Source: Alcanivorax sp.
GTDB lineage: Bacteria; Pseudomonadota; Gammaproteobacteria; Pseudomonadales; Alcanivoracaceae
Length of the DNA: 64,000 nucleotides
Assembly (NCBI RefSeq): GCF_014762765.1
Contig: NZ_JABURH010000186.1
Coordinates: forward strand, 1 to 64,000
Direction of reading: 5' to 3'
A program made the position numbers and the translations under genes. Under the pieces are notes generated by a model. It saw only the letters and a list, made by a program, of their open reading frames with translations, was not told where the DNA came from and made no database searches. Shown here in pieces: positions 1 to 7,644 of this stretch (the first letter of the stretch is position 1; each line of letters opens with the position of its first letter).

Positions 1-106
1 AACCGGACATCAGCGGGGTGTGCAGGGTGGGCGGAACCTTGGTGATCAGTTCCACACCGAGGAAGATCGCCAGCACAAACAGAGTCAGTTGGGCTACGAA
101 ATCCAT
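1..106 (-). CDS. pntAB: NAD(P) transhydrogenase subunit alpha, part 2 (membrane part), partial
   Basis: Only the first 35 codons are inside the window. The reading frame runs off the left edge. The N-terminus reads MDFVAQLTLFVLAIFLGVEL, a hydrophobic start typical of the short membrane segment (alpha2) of split-alpha proton-translocating transhydrogenases. Its ATG overlaps the stop of the larger alpha1 gene by one base (TAATG), which indicates translational coupling. In split-alpha systems the beta subunit gene (pntB) usually follows, and would lie outside this window. The protein would help form the proton channel in the inner membrane. The identification rests on this short stretch plus the neighbour. 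Confidence 0.85.
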   Translation of the reverse strand, partial: MDFVAQLTLFVLAIFLGVELITKVPPTLHTPLMSG

Positions 107-1338
107 TATTTCTCCTCCTCCTTGTTGGCGTCGGAGTCCGCATCGGCGGTTTCCTCTGCCTCGGGCTCAGGCTTGGCCAGAGCGGGCAGGCCGAGCAGGT
201 CGCGCAGGCGGGCCTGGGGTACGTCGCCATCGTGGCTGATGACGGTTTCCACAACGATTTCGTCTTCGAAATCCAGTTGCAGGTCGCCGTTATCGTCCAG
301 CAGCAGATTAAGCAGGTTTTCCATGTTTTTGCCGAACATCTGGCTGGCATGGAAAGATACGGAGGAGGGCACGTTCTCGGGGCCGACGATGGTCACGCCG
401 TGCTTGACAACGGTCTTGCCAGACTCGGTCAAATCACAGTTGCCGCCACGTTCGGCGGCCAGATCCACAATGATGGAGCCGGGTTTCATGGCCTTGACCA
501 TGTCTTCGGTGACCAGAATAGGGCTCTTCGCGCCGGGAACGGCAGCAGTGGTGATTACCACGTCCATTTCCTTGATGACTTCTGTCATCAGCTCGCGCTG
601 ACGCTTGAGGAAGTCTTCGCCCTGGGCTTTGGCGTAACCGCCGGAGCCTTCTGCTTCACCGGTATCAAGGTCCAGCTCCACCGGCTTGGCGCCAACGGAC
701 AGGATCTGTTCACGGGCAGCTGGGCGCACGTCATAGGCTTCCACCACAGCACCCAGGCGCTTGGCAGTTGCACAGGCCTGCAAGCCAGCTACACCGGCAC
801 CCATCACGAACACGCGGGAGGCGTTCATGGTGCCGGCAGCGGTCATGTTCATGGGGAACATGCGCTGGGATTCGTTGGCAGCCAGCAGCACGCATTTGTA
901 ACCGGCAATCATGGCCATGGAGGAGAGTACATCCATAGCCTGGGCGCGGGTGATCCGCGGTACCAGCTCCAGTGCCAGGCCGGTAACTTTCTTGTCGGCC
1001 AGGGTCTGGGCAAATTGCGGGTTGGCCAGCGGATCGGTCATGCCGATAACGATCTGGCCTTGCTTGAGTTTGTCGAGATCCTCGTTGCCGTTCTGGGTGT
1101 TGCTGCCAGGTGTTTGCACCTGCAGTACCACTTGAGCGGAAGAGAATACCTCGTCGCGATCAACCAGCTTGGCACCGGCAGCTTCAAACGCGCTGTCCGG
1201 GTAGCCGGCAATATCACCAGCGCCACGCTCGATGATGATCTCGACACCTTGTTTTTTCAGCAATGCGCTGACGTTGGCAGGCGTTAATGCAACGCGCTGC
1301 TCGCCAGGGCAGATTTCTTTGGGAACACCGATAATCAC
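106..1338 (-). CDS. pntAA: NAD(P) transhydrogenase subunit alpha, part 1 (NAD(H)-binding)
   Basis: This is the soluble dI domain of the proton-translocating transhydrogenase, which couples hydride transfer between NADH and NADP+ to proton movement. The protein begins MIIGVPKEI and carries the alanine dehydrogenase/PNT N-terminal signature. A Rossmann segment (VFVMGAGVAGLQACATAKRLGA) lies around residue 180. It is 410 residues long, slightly longer than the usual 375-400. The extra length is an acidic Pro/Glu-rich C-terminal tail (PEPEAEETADADSDANKEEE). The start codon is GTG, preceded by a GGGGG Shine-Dalgarno with about 8 bases of spacing. It lacks membrane segments, so it is the split (alpha1) form and needs the adjacent alpha2 gene. 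Confidence 0.95.
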   Translation of the reverse strand: MIIGVPKEICPGEQRVALTPANVSALLKKQGVEIIIERGAGDIAGYPDSAFEAAGAKLVDRDEVFSSAQVVLQVQTPGSNTQNGNEDLDKLKQGQIVIGMTDPLANPQFAQTLADKKVTGLALELVPRITRAQAMDVLSSMAMIAGYKCVLLAANESQRMFPMNMTAAGTMNASRVFVMGAGVAGLQACATAKRLGAVVEAYDVRPAAREQILSVGAKPVELDLDTGEAEGSGGYAKAQGEDFLKRQRELMTEVIKEMDVVITTAAVPGAKSPILVTEDMVKAMKPGSIIVDLAAERGGNCDLTESGKTVVKHGVTIVGPENVPSSVSFHASQMFGKNMENLLNLLLDDNGDLQLDFEDEIVVETVISHDGDVPQARLRDLLGLPALAKPEPEAEETADADSDANKEEEK

Positions 1339-1727
1339 CTGCGTTACCCCCGTCTGTGGTTCGCAAATAATCGGCTATCAGGGCGGCTGAGTTGGCAACC
1401 CGGCGCCTTGAAAGCCTCGTTAAACGGTCGCTTCATGGGAGCCGACCGACAAGAGCCTGTCCCAGGCCCTTGCGCACCGCGTGCGGCGGAAAGTGGTGAC
1501 CCGGAGGTCGCTACTGTCATCCGTCACACTGCGAAGGTCGAATACCTCCGGTCAGTCCGTTGAATCGGACAAACCGGGGAATAACTTCCGTCGGTGGCGC
1601 AAAGGCCTGAAACAGGCTCTCAGCAGGGTGCTAACCTTATTGTGGCGATGCCACCTTGGCAAATGACAATTCGTTATCGCACCGATAAGCGGGTGACAAA
1701 TCGGTGTTTTTGTCACTTTCGGAGCCG
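1339..1727. other. Intergenic region upstream of pntAA
   Basis: This 389-base stretch lies between the 3' end of the ABC1-family kinase gene and the pntAA start, both on the minus strand. The only ORF in the track here (1481..1666 plus) has no recognisable protein features and I do not accept it. The pntAA promoter should lie here, but I cannot pick out a clear -35/-10 pair. A weak hairpin near 1693-1716 could terminate the upstream gene. Confidence 0.5.
1693..1716 (-). terminator. Weak hairpin downstream of the ABC1-family kinase gene
   Basis: GTGACAAA (1693-1700) and TTTGTCAC (1709-1716) form a perfect 8-bp stem with an 8-base loop, 12 bases past the end of the kinase gene on the minus strand. 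No clear T-tract follows the stem on that strand, so terminator function is only a possibility. Confidence 0.35.
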
Positions 1728-3155
1728 TTAATCTACCGGACTGATGGTTTTTTGATCAACCAGCATTACGTCCGCATCTTCCTGCATGTGAATAAATGGC
1801 TCGAGAATAGTATTGCCACGCACTTCGGCCTCGATTACATGCAAAAATGTGTAGGCGCCAAGTAGCTTGCGGGCGAGGAAAATAAATTCCTTTGGCGGCA
1901 CATCAAAGTGCACTGACAAGGCATTGCGGCTGGCCCGATTCATGATCCGGTTTGGTAAATCGCTGTTGCCCCAGCAATATTCGCCCTTGTCATTGAGGAC
2001 TTCCGCCGGTGGCGGGAAGCGGTCAGGGTCCTGCAGCACCTCAATGGCCTCAAAGCAAAGCGAGCAAAAGTCATCCAGAAGGCGTCGCGGGGCACCGCGG
2101 GCCAGGAAATCCAGGGCGTTGAGGGCGCGAATCAGGCGATCACCGTCGTGGTGAAAGGACGCTCTGATCATTTCCCGGCCCGGTCCCAGCACCTCATTGT
2201 CAAAATCCCGAATAGCGCCGAAGTCCAGCAATACAATCTGGTCATTCTCAGGGCTGTCGCCAAAACGCAGCAGATAGTTGCCGAAATTAGGGTCGGTCTG
2301 CATTTTGTTCCATTCGAACACCTCCCGGCAGCACAACTCCATGATGGCTCGACCGATAAAGTTGCGGCGTTCCTGGGATAGCTTCAGCACGGACGGGTCG
2401 GTGACGCTGATGCCGCGCTCGAAGGTCATGCACATGATGTTGTGGCTGGAGTACTCAGAGACGATTTCCGGCACCACAAATCGGGTATCTTCGGCCAGCA
2501 CGTGTCGAAAATGGCGGGTGGTGTGGGCCTCCAGATCGTAATCCACTTCCCGCTGGAGCATTTCGCGCACTTCATCGAGCCACAGATTGAATTGCTCGGT
2601 CATCGGAACCAGGCGACTCAGCTTGAGCAGGCGAACCAGGGCGCGCATGTCCGAGTCAATGGCATCGGCAACGCCAGGATACTGGATCTTGAGCACCAGC
2701 TCCTTGCCGTCCGATTTACGTATGGCTTTATGGACCTGGGCCAGGGAGGCGGCGCCCAGCGGCGTTTCCTCGATCTCCAGTTCCGCCATTTTGACCTCGC
2801 CAAGCTCTCGCTTGAGGTGGCGCTCAATGGAGGGCCACTCCAGGGCGCTGGTCTGGTTTTCCAGAGTGTGCAGGGCTGTGGTCACTTCCTCTGGCAGGAA
2901 ATGCTCGCCGAAAAGGGCCATCATCTGGCCGATTTTGACGACAGAACCCTTGAGTCGGCCCAGTTCATCCACCAGCTCCTGGGCGCGGGCGGACAGGTTC
3001 TCCTTGCGGCGAGCCTCACGTTGATCCTTGGGGGTAAAGATGGAGCCGGCACTGGCGGTCGCATACTTGGCACCGGCCAGAAAGCCGGCCTTGGCCATGG
3101 AAAAGCGTCGCTCAACCGAGCCGGTCTTAACCCGTTTTACGGTTTTTCGTGTCAT
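1728..3155 (-). CDS. ABC1/AarF/UbiB-family atypical kinase
   Basis: The protein belongs to the ABC1 (AarF/UbiB/ADCK) atypical kinase family, whose members support ubiquinone biosynthesis or lipid homeostasis. Visible family motifs are KIGQMM (the KxGQ motif, residues 74-79), GAASLAQVHKA (alanine-rich loop), ELVLKIQYPG (ATP-binding lysine), QTDPNFGNY (catalytic-loop position) and LLDFGAIRDF (DFG metal-binding). At 475 residues it is shorter than E. coli UbiB, and I see no clear C-terminal pair of membrane helices. It stands apart from ubiE/ubiJ, so it is more likely a paralogue than UbiB itself. The N-terminus is rich in Lys and Arg. It is divergent from the neighbouring hydrolase gene. Confidence 0.88.
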   Translation of the reverse strand: MTRKTVKRVKTGSVERRFSMAKAGFLAGAKYATASAGSIFTPKDQREARRKENLSARAQELVDELGRLKGSVVKIGQMMALFGEHFLPEEVTTALHTLENQTSALEWPSIERHLKRELGEVKMAELEIEETPLGAASLAQVHKAIRKSDGKELVLKIQYPGVADAIDSDMRALVRLLKLSRLVPMTEQFNLWLDEVREMLQREVDYDLEAHTTRHFRHVLAEDTRFVVPEIVSEYSSHNIMCMTFERGISVTDPSVLKLSQERRNFIGRAIMELCCREVFEWNKMQTDPNFGNYLLRFGDSPENDQIVLLDFGAIRDFDNEVLGPGREMIRASFHHDGDRLIRALNALDFLARGAPRRLLDDFCSLCFEAIEVLQDPDRFPPPAEVLNDKGEYCWGNSDLPNRIMNRASRNALSVHFDVPPKEFIFLARKLLGAYTFLHVIEAEVRGNTILEPFIHMQEDADVMLVDQKTISPVD

Positions 3156-3301
3156 AGTCGCGAGGAAACTCCGTTTGCCATCCTGAACGCCGGTGGCATT
3201 CTAGCCGGTATTGGATAGTGGGTCATTGCCCGGACCTGTTACAGGCTTTGTTGGTTTGTGTCTGACAGGGTACAGAATAAGCGCCAGAAAGGAGAGCTTG
3301 C

Positions 3302-4072
3302 ATGGGAAGAACCTGGGTGTTGTTGCGTGGCCTGGTTCGTGAACAGAGACACTGGGAGGATTTCCCGGAACATTTTCAGGCCAGTGTGCCACAGGACCGG
3401 GTTGTAACTGTGGATTTGCCTGGTAACGGGCGCTTCTATCAGGACAAAAGCCCGACTCGGGTTGCCGCCATGGTGGCCCATCTGCGCGATCAGCTGGTCA
3501 AACAGGGACATCAGGGTCCTTACCATCTGGTAGCCTTGTCACTGGGCGGCATGGTGGCGGTGCAATGGTTGTGTCAGGCACCTGGCGATGTGGCATTTGC
3601 GGGCTTGATCAACACCAGTGCCAGCCGATACAGCCCGTTCTGGCGACGCTTGCGCCCAGCCAATTACCGTCGCCTGCTAAGTGATGCAGTATTCGGTCGT
3701 GACCGATTGCGCAAGGAAACTGCCATTCTGGAAATTACCTCAAACCTGCGTGAGCCCGAATTCCTTCATCAGCTGGCAGAAACCTGGGCTGGCTATGCCC
3801 GCGAGCAGCCGGTCTCTTTGATTAACAGCCTGCGCCAGCTGCTCGCTGCCATGCGGTTTCGAGCTCCAGCGTCCTTACCGGAAAGCGTGCCTGTTTTGAT
3901 CATTAACGGGGCAGGGGACCGCCTGGTCAGCCCTGCCTGCTCACAGAGCCTTGCCCAGGCCTGGGACCTGCCGATGAAATCCCACCCTCAGGCAGGTCAT
4001 GATCTCCCCCTGGATGCACCGCAGTGGCTAATCAATACCCTGATTGAAGGGGTAACAGATTTCACTGTTTAG
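3302..4072 (+). CDS. Alpha/beta hydrolase
   Basis: This is a single-domain alpha/beta hydrolase of 256 residues. The nucleophile elbow is LVALSLGGMV with Ser80, and the preceding residue is Leu rather than the more usual His of GHSxG. The acid residue is probably in INGAGDRLVSP (near residue 200) and the catalytic His in QAGHDLPLDAP (near residue 235). The oxyanion-side strand near the N-terminus (TWVLLRGLVREQRHW) replaces the typical HGxxG with RGLVRE. The start is well supported by AAAGGAGAG 6 bases upstream of ATG. The substrate cannot be read from the sequence. It lies upstream of, and in the same direction as, the DUF2236 gene but is separated from it by a structured leader. Confidence 0.85.
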   Translation: MGRTWVLLRGLVREQRHWEDFPEHFQASVPQDRVVTVDLPGNGRFYQDKSPTRVAAMVAHLRDQLVKQGHQGPYHLVALSLGGMVAVQWLCQAPGDVAFAGLINTSASRYSPFWRRLRPANYRRLLSDAVFGRDRLRKETAILEITSNLREPEFLHQLAETWAGYAREQPVSLINSLRQLLAAMRFRAPASLPESVPVLIINGAGDRLVSPACSQSLAQAWDLPMKSHPQAGHDLPLDAPQWLINTLIEGVTDFTV

Positions 4073-4087
4073 TGTGTTGACCGTCCC

Positions 4088-4149
4088 ACCTCGCTGGCCT
4101 AGCGTTACCACAGAACTCACGAGTTCTAAGGTGGTAACAAATGCGAGGT
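4088..4149 (+). promoter_or_regulatory. Long imperfect hairpin in the leader of the DUF2236 gene that buries its ribosome-binding site
   Basis: Three nested complementary blocks are visible: ACCTCGC (4088-4094) with GCGAGGT (4143-4149), GTTACCAC (4104-4111) with GTGGTAAC (4131-4138), and AGAACTC (4112-4118) with GAGTTCT (4121-4127). An AAG bulge sits on the 3' side. The 3' outer arm contains the only good Shine-Dalgarno (GAGGT), 5 bases before the ATG at 4155. If transcribed, the fold would hide the SD. As DNA, the inner 16-bp palindrome could instead be a repressor operator. The arms are seen directly; the function is inferred. Confidence 0.6.
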
Positions 4150-4154
4150 AAGTC

Positions 4155-5297
4155 ATGGCAACACCACAGGAAATATCCCGCTTCGAGCGCGGACCACAGA
4201 GCCCCCGTGAGCGGGTCTGGTGGGACCGCTATTCCCATGAACGACTGAATGCCTGGCGCCAGGTACAGGACCCGCTGGCGGACCGCTGCGCGGCAAAAAT
4301 CAAGTTCACCCGACCTTCCGGTTTGCTAGAGGAAGTGGAAAGACGGGCCAGGGAAGAGGGTGGCGATTTCCTGGCTTTTCTAGACCATTGCCATACGGTG
4401 CCATCGTGGGTTGATTTCGACGCCATGGAGCTGGGCCGGCGCATGTACCGCCGCAATGGCGCACTGCAGGGCCTTGTGCTGATGTGTTCCAGCCTGGTGG
4501 AAGGTTATGCGCACAACAAGCCATCCCAGGTACTGGTTGCCACCGGACGCTTGCAGAAAGATGTTTCCCGACGGATCTATGAAACTGGGCAGATGCTCCA
4601 CAACATCGTTGGCGACGACGGCATTCGCCCCGGCAGCCTTGGGCATCGCACCCTGATGGAGGTACGCCTGCTGCACGCGGCAGTGCGACAGTTCCTGGCC
4701 AATAATCCGCGTTGGGACAATGCCAGATATGATCTGCCCATCAATCAGGAGGACATGGCCGGCACCATTCTGGAGTTCGATTTCATGGTGGTCAGGGGGC
4801 TCAAACGATTGGGGCTGCAGATCAGCCGCACCGAACATGAATCCATGCATTATTTCTGGCGTTATGCGGGGTACCTGCTTGGTGTCGACGACGCCTTGCT
4901 GACAACCACCCTGGAAGAACAGGAAATTCTTGCCATGCAGTTGACCTCGCACCTGTATGAACCCACGGCGGACAGCGAATCACTGGCCAAGGCCCTGTTG
5001 CGGGACATGGCCGGCAAACCGCCGTTCAACCTGTCCTATGAGGTATTGCTGGGCTTCAGCCGTTACCTGATTGGCGACAAAGTCGCGGATGATCTGAATA
5101 TCCATAGCAGCGTTTCCGCTGCCACTGCGGTGCGGGTGGTGAAGACGGCTGTCAGTGCCGCCAGTCTCGGGGTGCGGTTCCTGCCGGATCCTGCCAAGCG
5201 GGTCCTGGAAGACTTGAATCATCGATTGGGCAAGCGAACCTTGAAAGCAGGTCTGGGAGACGATCCGGCCCGCTGGGGCTTCAAAGCCCTGGCCTGA
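4155..5297 (+). CDS. DUF2236 / oxygenase MpaB-family protein
   Basis: The 380-residue protein resembles the DUF2236 family, which includes fungal MpaB and the b-type haem latex-clearing protein Lcp. Features supporting this are the helical composition, the RLLHAAVRQF segment (candidate haem-ligand His, about residue 175), INQEDMAGTILEFDFMVVRGLKRLG, and the HYFWRYAGYLLGVDDALL block (about residue 228). There is no signal peptide, so it is probably cytoplasmic. The start was chosen because GAGGT lies 5 bases upstream and because the leader hairpin ends just before it. A strong terminator follows immediately. Reaction and substrate are unknown; members are proposed haem-dependent oxygenases or peroxidases. 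Confidence 0.75.
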   Translation: MATPQEISRFERGPQSPRERVWWDRYSHERLNAWRQVQDPLADRCAAKIKFTRPSGLLEEVERRAREEGGDFLAFLDHCHTVPSWVDFDAMELGRRMYRRNGALQGLVLMCSSLVEGYAHNKPSQVLVATGRLQKDVSRRIYETGQMLHNIVGDDGIRPGSLGHRTLMEVRLLHAAVRQFLANNPRWDNARYDLPINQEDMAGTILEFDFMVVRGLKRLGLQISRTEHESMHYFWRYAGYLLGVDDALLTTTLEEQEILAMQLTSHLYEPTADSESLAKALLRDMAGKPPFNLSYEVLLGFSRYLIGDKVADDLNIHSSVSAATAVRVVKTAVSAASLGVRFLPDPAKRVLEDLNHRLGKRTLKAGLGDDPARWGFKALA

Positions 5298-5300
5298 AAA

Positions 5301-5330
5301 CAAAAAAACCGGCGAAAGCCGGTTTTTTTG
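5301..5330. terminator. Bidirectional intrinsic terminator
   Basis: CAAAAAAACCGGC and GCCGGTTTTTTTG form a perfect 13-bp inverted repeat around a GAAA tetraloop. A T-run is produced on both strands. It serves the DUF2236 gene (plus) and the convergent prc gene (minus). Confidence 0.93.
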
Positions 5331-5369
5331 TTGCTGCGCCTGTTGTTTCCGTAGTTGGGATGGCCCGAT

Positions 5370-7475
5370 TTAGCCTTTGCGGGCCACCTGGTTTTCTCGT
5401 ATCAGATTCATGTAGTCCACCAGAATTTCCCCGGTTTCCCGTACGTACGGATCTTCATCAATGGATTCGTCATCGCTTTCCGGGTCCAGCGCCCGCTGCT
5501 CTTCCAGATCACGCAGCTCCTTGATGCTGGCAAGCGGCTCTTCGTCGCGGGATTTGCGGCGCTGGTTTTCGATGGCAAGGCGTTCGCGATCCAACGCCTT
5601 TTGTGTGGCTGTGCGACTTTTTTCGTTCAGGGACAACTCCGTGCGGCTGCGGTTCTCGTCCAGCAACCTGCGCAGGGATTCCACGTAAATGAACTCCGGG
5701 TCCTTGTTGATGCGGCTGGAATGCTGTTCCCGCAGCTGGGGCAGGTAGGGGACAATATCGCTGACACGCTGGTATTTTGCCGAGTCAATTTCATCCCAGG
5801 GCAGGGCATTGGGCAACGAGCTTTCTCCCACCTCGTCCTTGTCGATAAGCGATGGCATATCCACGTCGGGCACGATGCCCAGGTTCTGGTTACTGGAACC
5901 GGATACCCGATAGAACTTGGCGTTGGTCATCTTAAGCTTGCCGTGGTTCAGATCCAGCAATGTCTGCACTGTACCTTTGCCGTAGGTCTGATCACCGACA
6001 ATCAGGGCGCGGCCATAATCCTGCATTGCGCCGGCAAAGATTTCCGAGGCAGAAGCGCTGAAGCGATTGACCATCACCGCCATGGGGCCGGCGTAGAGCA
6101 CACCGGGGAATTTATCACCCTCAATGCTGACCCGGCCATTAGACTCGCGCACCTGTACGGTGGGGCCCCGGTTGATAAACAGGCTGACCAGCTTGTTCAC
6201 CTCCAGCAGGGAGCCGCCACCGTTATTGCGCAGATCAATCACCAGTCCGTCGATGTTTTCCTTGCGCAGCTCAACCAGCAGCTTGGCTACGTCACTGGTA
6301 GTGCTGGTGTAGTTGGGGTCACCGCGGTGGAAGGCGGCAAAATCCAGATAAAACGCCGGGATTTCGATGATGCCCAGTTTCATGGTCTCGCCATCGCGCT
6401 CGACGGTGATCACGTCCTTTTTGGCCGCCTGTTCTTCCAATACCACCTTGTTGCGCTCGATGGTAATGGTGCGGGTATCGTGTTCACTGGCACTACCGGC
6501 AGGAATGATTTCCAGATTCACCTTGGTGCCCTTGGGGCCACGGATCTGGTCCACCACTTCGTCCAGGCGCAGACCGATTACTGGTTCCGGAGCTTGGTCA
6601 TCCTGGGAAACACCCACGATCCGGTCTGCTGGTTTCAGCTGGCCGCTTTTTGCCGCCGGGCCGCCGGGGACCAGGCGTACCACTTTGGTATAACCGTCTT
6701 CGTACTGTAGAACTGCGCCGATACCTTCCAGGGAGCGGCTCATGCTGATGTCGAAGTTCTCCGAGTTATGCGGTGTGAAATAGGTGGTGTGGGGATCAAA
6801 GGTTTGTGTCAGTGCATTGATGTAAACCTGAAAGACATCTTCCGGAGTGTTCTGGCTGATACGTTTGAGCTGGCTCTCATAGCGGCGAGTCAGGCGGGTA
6901 CGAATATCCTCCAGGGAACTGTCATTGAGGCGCATGGACAGGACGGCATTTTTCAGCTGTCGGTGCCAGATAGCATCCAGTGCTGCCTCGTCGGCAGCCC
7001 AAGGCGCATCTTCACGGTCCACCAACACGGATTCCTCACCCTCAAAGGTCAGCGACTCCAGGTCATTCTCAATGGTGTCGAGTAGCTTGCTCAGCCGCGC
7101 TTCCAGACGTTGCTGGAAACGGTTAAAGATGGTGTAGCCGGCTTCCAGTTGCCCCCGGCTCAGCTGGTCATCCAGCTGGTCTCGGTAACGCTCGAATTCT
7201 CGAATGTCCGTGGCCAGGAAATACTGGCGATTTGGGTCCAGATCCTTGAGATAACTATCCAGGACTTGGCTTGAAAGAGTGTCGTCAAACTCGAGTTGCC
7301 GGTAATGATGCTTCAGTTTTGCGGCAATTTCCTCGGCGGCATCCAGCTGATTGCTGGTGGGCTTCAGGTTACCCTGAACCTCCGGCTCGGAACGAAGACC
7401 ACTCACTCCCTGAATGGCGCCCCCAAGCAGGACAAGTGCCAGCGCCAGGGGAAAGAGTTTACGAACTAGTGACAT
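5370..7475 (-). CDS. prc: Carboxy-terminal processing protease Prc/Tsp (S41A family)
   Basis: Periplasmic tail-specific protease that degrades proteins with non-polar C-termini and helps control peptidoglycan hydrolases. I start it at the ATG at 7475, which gives a clean signal peptide (MSLVRKLFPLALALVLLGGAI). The track's start at 7529 would put 18 polar residues before it. A PDZ domain follows (GIGAVLQYEDGYTKVVRLVPGGPAAKSG, about residues 250-280). The S41 catalytic core is NRFSASASEIFAGA with the serine near residue 475, and YGKGTVQ with the general-base lysine near residue 500. The C-terminal part is charged and helical, as in E. coli Prc. The length of about 700 residues is normal for the family. 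It is convergent with the DUF2236 gene across a shared terminator. Confidence 0.95.
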   Translation of the reverse strand: MSLVRKLFPLALALVLLGGAIQGVSGLRSEPEVQGNLKPTSNQLDAAEEIAAKLKHHYRQLEFDDTLSSQVLDSYLKDLDPNRQYFLATDIREFERYRDQLDDQLSRGQLEAGYTIFNRFQQRLEARLSKLLDTIENDLESLTFEGEESVLVDREDAPWAADEAALDAIWHRQLKNAVLSMRLNDSSLEDIRTRLTRRYESQLKRISQNTPEDVFQVYINALTQTFDPHTTYFTPHNSENFDISMSRSLEGIGAVLQYEDGYTKVVRLVPGGPAAKSGQLKPADRIVGVSQDDQAPEPVIGLRLDEVVDQIRGPKGTKVNLEIIPAGSASEHDTRTITIERNKVVLEEQAAKKDVITVERDGETMKLGIIEIPAFYLDFAAFHRGDPNYTSTTSDVAKLLVELRKENIDGLVIDLRNNGGGSLLEVNKLVSLFINRGPTVQVRESNGRVSIEGDKFPGVLYAGPMAVMVNRFSASASEIFAGAMQDYGRALIVGDQTYGKGTVQTLLDLNHGKLKMTNAKFYRVSGSSNQNLGIVPDVDMPSLIDKDEVGESSLPNALPWDEIDSAKYQRVSDIVPYLPQLREQHSSRINKDPEFIYVESLRRLLDENRSRTELSLNEKSRTATQKALDRERLAIENQRRKSRDEEPLASIKELRDLEEQRALDPESDDESIDEDPYVRETGEILVDYMNLIRENQVARKG

Positions 7476-7644
7476 GCTGTTTCTCAAACGATTTACCTGC
7501 AGTATAGACGACCGCCCGTAGGCGGTCATTCACGGTTGCTATAACCTGTAGACTATTCTGAGTGCGCGAAGTTGCACGGTCAGACAAGTCTCTCAATCAC
7601 GGTTTCCAGCAATTCAAACAAGACCCTAGCGCACGGGGGATGCT

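Noticed and set aside
232-1287. 351-residue plus-strand ORF antisense to pntAA
   Set aside because: It is a His/Gly/Gln-rich mirror frame of a clear conserved gene, with no domain or RBS support.
1481-1666. 61-residue ORF in the pntAA upstream region
   Set aside because: Arg/Ser-rich composition, no RBS, no family resemblance.
2442-3218. 258-residue ORF opposite the ABC1-family kinase
   Set aside because: Shadow frame; the minus-strand gene has all family motifs.
5355-6710. 451-residue plus-strand ORF opposite prc
   Set aside because: Antisense shadow of the Prc protease; composition is typical of reversed GC-rich coding sequence.
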